DNA from: Helicobacteraceae bacterium
GTDB lineage: Bacteria > Campylobacterota > Campylobacteria > Campylobacterales > Sulfurimonadaceae
NCBI GenBank assembly: GCA_027056525.1
Contig: JALUKO010000072.1
Span: 1 to 5,084, forward strand
DNA length: 5,084 bases
Reading direction: 5' to 3'
The translations under genes and the position numbers were made by a program. Below the pieces are notes generated by a model. That model made no database searches and was not told the DNA's origin. It was given only the letters and a program-made list of their open reading frames with translations. Positions 4,613 through 5,084 of the stretch are shown here, one piece after another (the stretch's first letter is position 1; each line of letters opens with the position of its first letter).

Positions 4613-5084
4613 ATGAAAGTAACACTCTCACAAATAGCACCAAAGCTTAACCGCACAAACCTTGAAGATATCATAGCTATCGTTAAAGAGCATATGGATG
4701 AGAGTGATCTTATCATCTTTCCGGAACTTGCACTCAATGGATACCTACTTCAAGATAAGCTTTGTGAAGATGCATGGAGCTTGGATGAGTTGTATGAACT
4801 TTGTGAGTTGAGTAAGTATATTGATATAGTTGTCGGTGCTGCTGTGAGGGAGGGGAAAGTTTTTAGAAATTCTGCCCTGTATTTTAGTGAGGGAGCGCTT
4901 GTAAATAAACATAACAAAGTCCATCTTCCAAACTATGGAATGTTTGAAGAAGCCCGCTATTTTACGGCAGGAGAAGGCTTTGAAAGCTTTCAGGTCTCAG
5001 GTATGAAAATTGCGACTTTGGTGTGTGAAGATCTTTGGAATGCGAACGTACATAAACAACTTTTTGAAGAAAGTCCCGATCTGA
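4613..5084 (+). CDS. Nitrilase-superfamily amidase, NAD+ synthetase glutaminase-like, 3'-truncated by window edge
   Basis: Carbon-nitrogen hydrolase; only the first 157 residues are in view. The Glu-Lys-Cys triad of the superfamily is present: Glu38 in FPELALNGY (36-44), Lys102 in NKVHLPNYGMFEEARYF (101-117) and Cys138 in LVCEDLW (136-142). The KxHLPNYGxFxExRYF and CEDxW forms are those of the N-terminal glutaminase domain of glutamine-dependent NAD+ synthetase, which hydrolyses glutamine to feed ammonia to the synthetase domain. It may therefore be that domain alone, a full NadE fusion, or a related amidase; the missing C-terminus would decide. The ATG follows the fabD stop after one base, and GAGGAG (4594-4599) inside the end of fabD is 13 bases upstream, rather far, so translational coupling is likely. 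Family secure, substrate not. Confidence 0.88.
   Translation, partial: MKVTLSQIAPKLNRTNLEDIIAIVKEHMDESDLIIFPELALNGYLLQDKLCEDAWSLDELYELCELSKYIDIVVGAAVREGKVFRNSALYFSEGALVNKHNKVHLPNYGMFEEARYFTAGEGFESFQVSGMKIATLVCEDLWNANVHKQLFEESPDL

Noticed and set aside
1..5084. CRISPR array, insertion sequence, tRNA/rRNA, toxin-antitoxin or phage module
   Set aside because: No regularly spaced repeats, transposase, terminal inverted repeats, tRNA-like fold or phage/defence domain was recognised; gaps between genes are at most 78 bases.

Overview
The window is AT-rich, densely packed DNA with all genes on the + strand. It reads as a chromosomal housekeeping segment from a Campylobacterota (Epsilonproteobacteria) species, most likely a free-living Sulfurimonas/Sulfuricurvum/Sulfurovum-type organism. 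Three things support this, from general knowledge rather than a search: the order pal - cpoB-like - slyD - (regulator) - fabD recalls the Campylobacter pal-slyD-fabD neighbourhood; the Pal sequence carries the NCDEWG form of the peptidoglycan-binding motif; and the two promoter-like sites are extended -10 elements without a clear -35. Genus-level placement is inference.

Layout. Positions 1-720 hold the C-terminal two thirds or more of a UDP-glucose/UDP-sugar 4-epimerase (galE-like), cut by the left edge. A 78-base gap (721-798) contains a short dyad and a promoter-like element. Next comes a Tol-Pal envelope pair: pal, a peptidoglycan-associated lipoprotein (799-1368), and a cpoB/ybgF-like periplasmic coiled-coil/TPR protein (1376-2335). 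A 70-base gap (2336-2405) carries a second copy of the same 9-base promoter core, a 7-bp dyad overlapping it, and a weak hairpin at the end of the cpoB-like gene. The last block is tightly packed: slyD, an FKBP-type prolyl isomerase and metallochaperone with a Cys-rich tail (2406-2924); a degenerate NtrC-like protein with AAA+ remnants and a Fis-type helix-turn-helix (about 2911-3663); fabD, malonyl-CoA:ACP transacylase (3673-4611); and the first 157 codons of a nitrilase-superfamily amidase resembling the glutaminase domain of NAD+ synthetase (4613 to the right edge).

How they fit together. Pal and the CpoB-like protein belong to the system that links the outer membrane to peptidoglycan and coordinates envelope constriction at division. 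The slyD-regulator-fabD-nitrilase block is probably one transcript, with overlaps or gaps of only 1-9 bases, joining protein folding/metal handling, fatty-acid initiation and nitrogen or NAD metabolism. No obvious metabolic logic unites it. No mobile element, CRISPR array, RNA gene or defence-like system was seen. The most noteworthy item is the small regulator-like gene between slyD and fabD, which looks like a sigma-54 activator stripped of its sigma-54-contacting loop.
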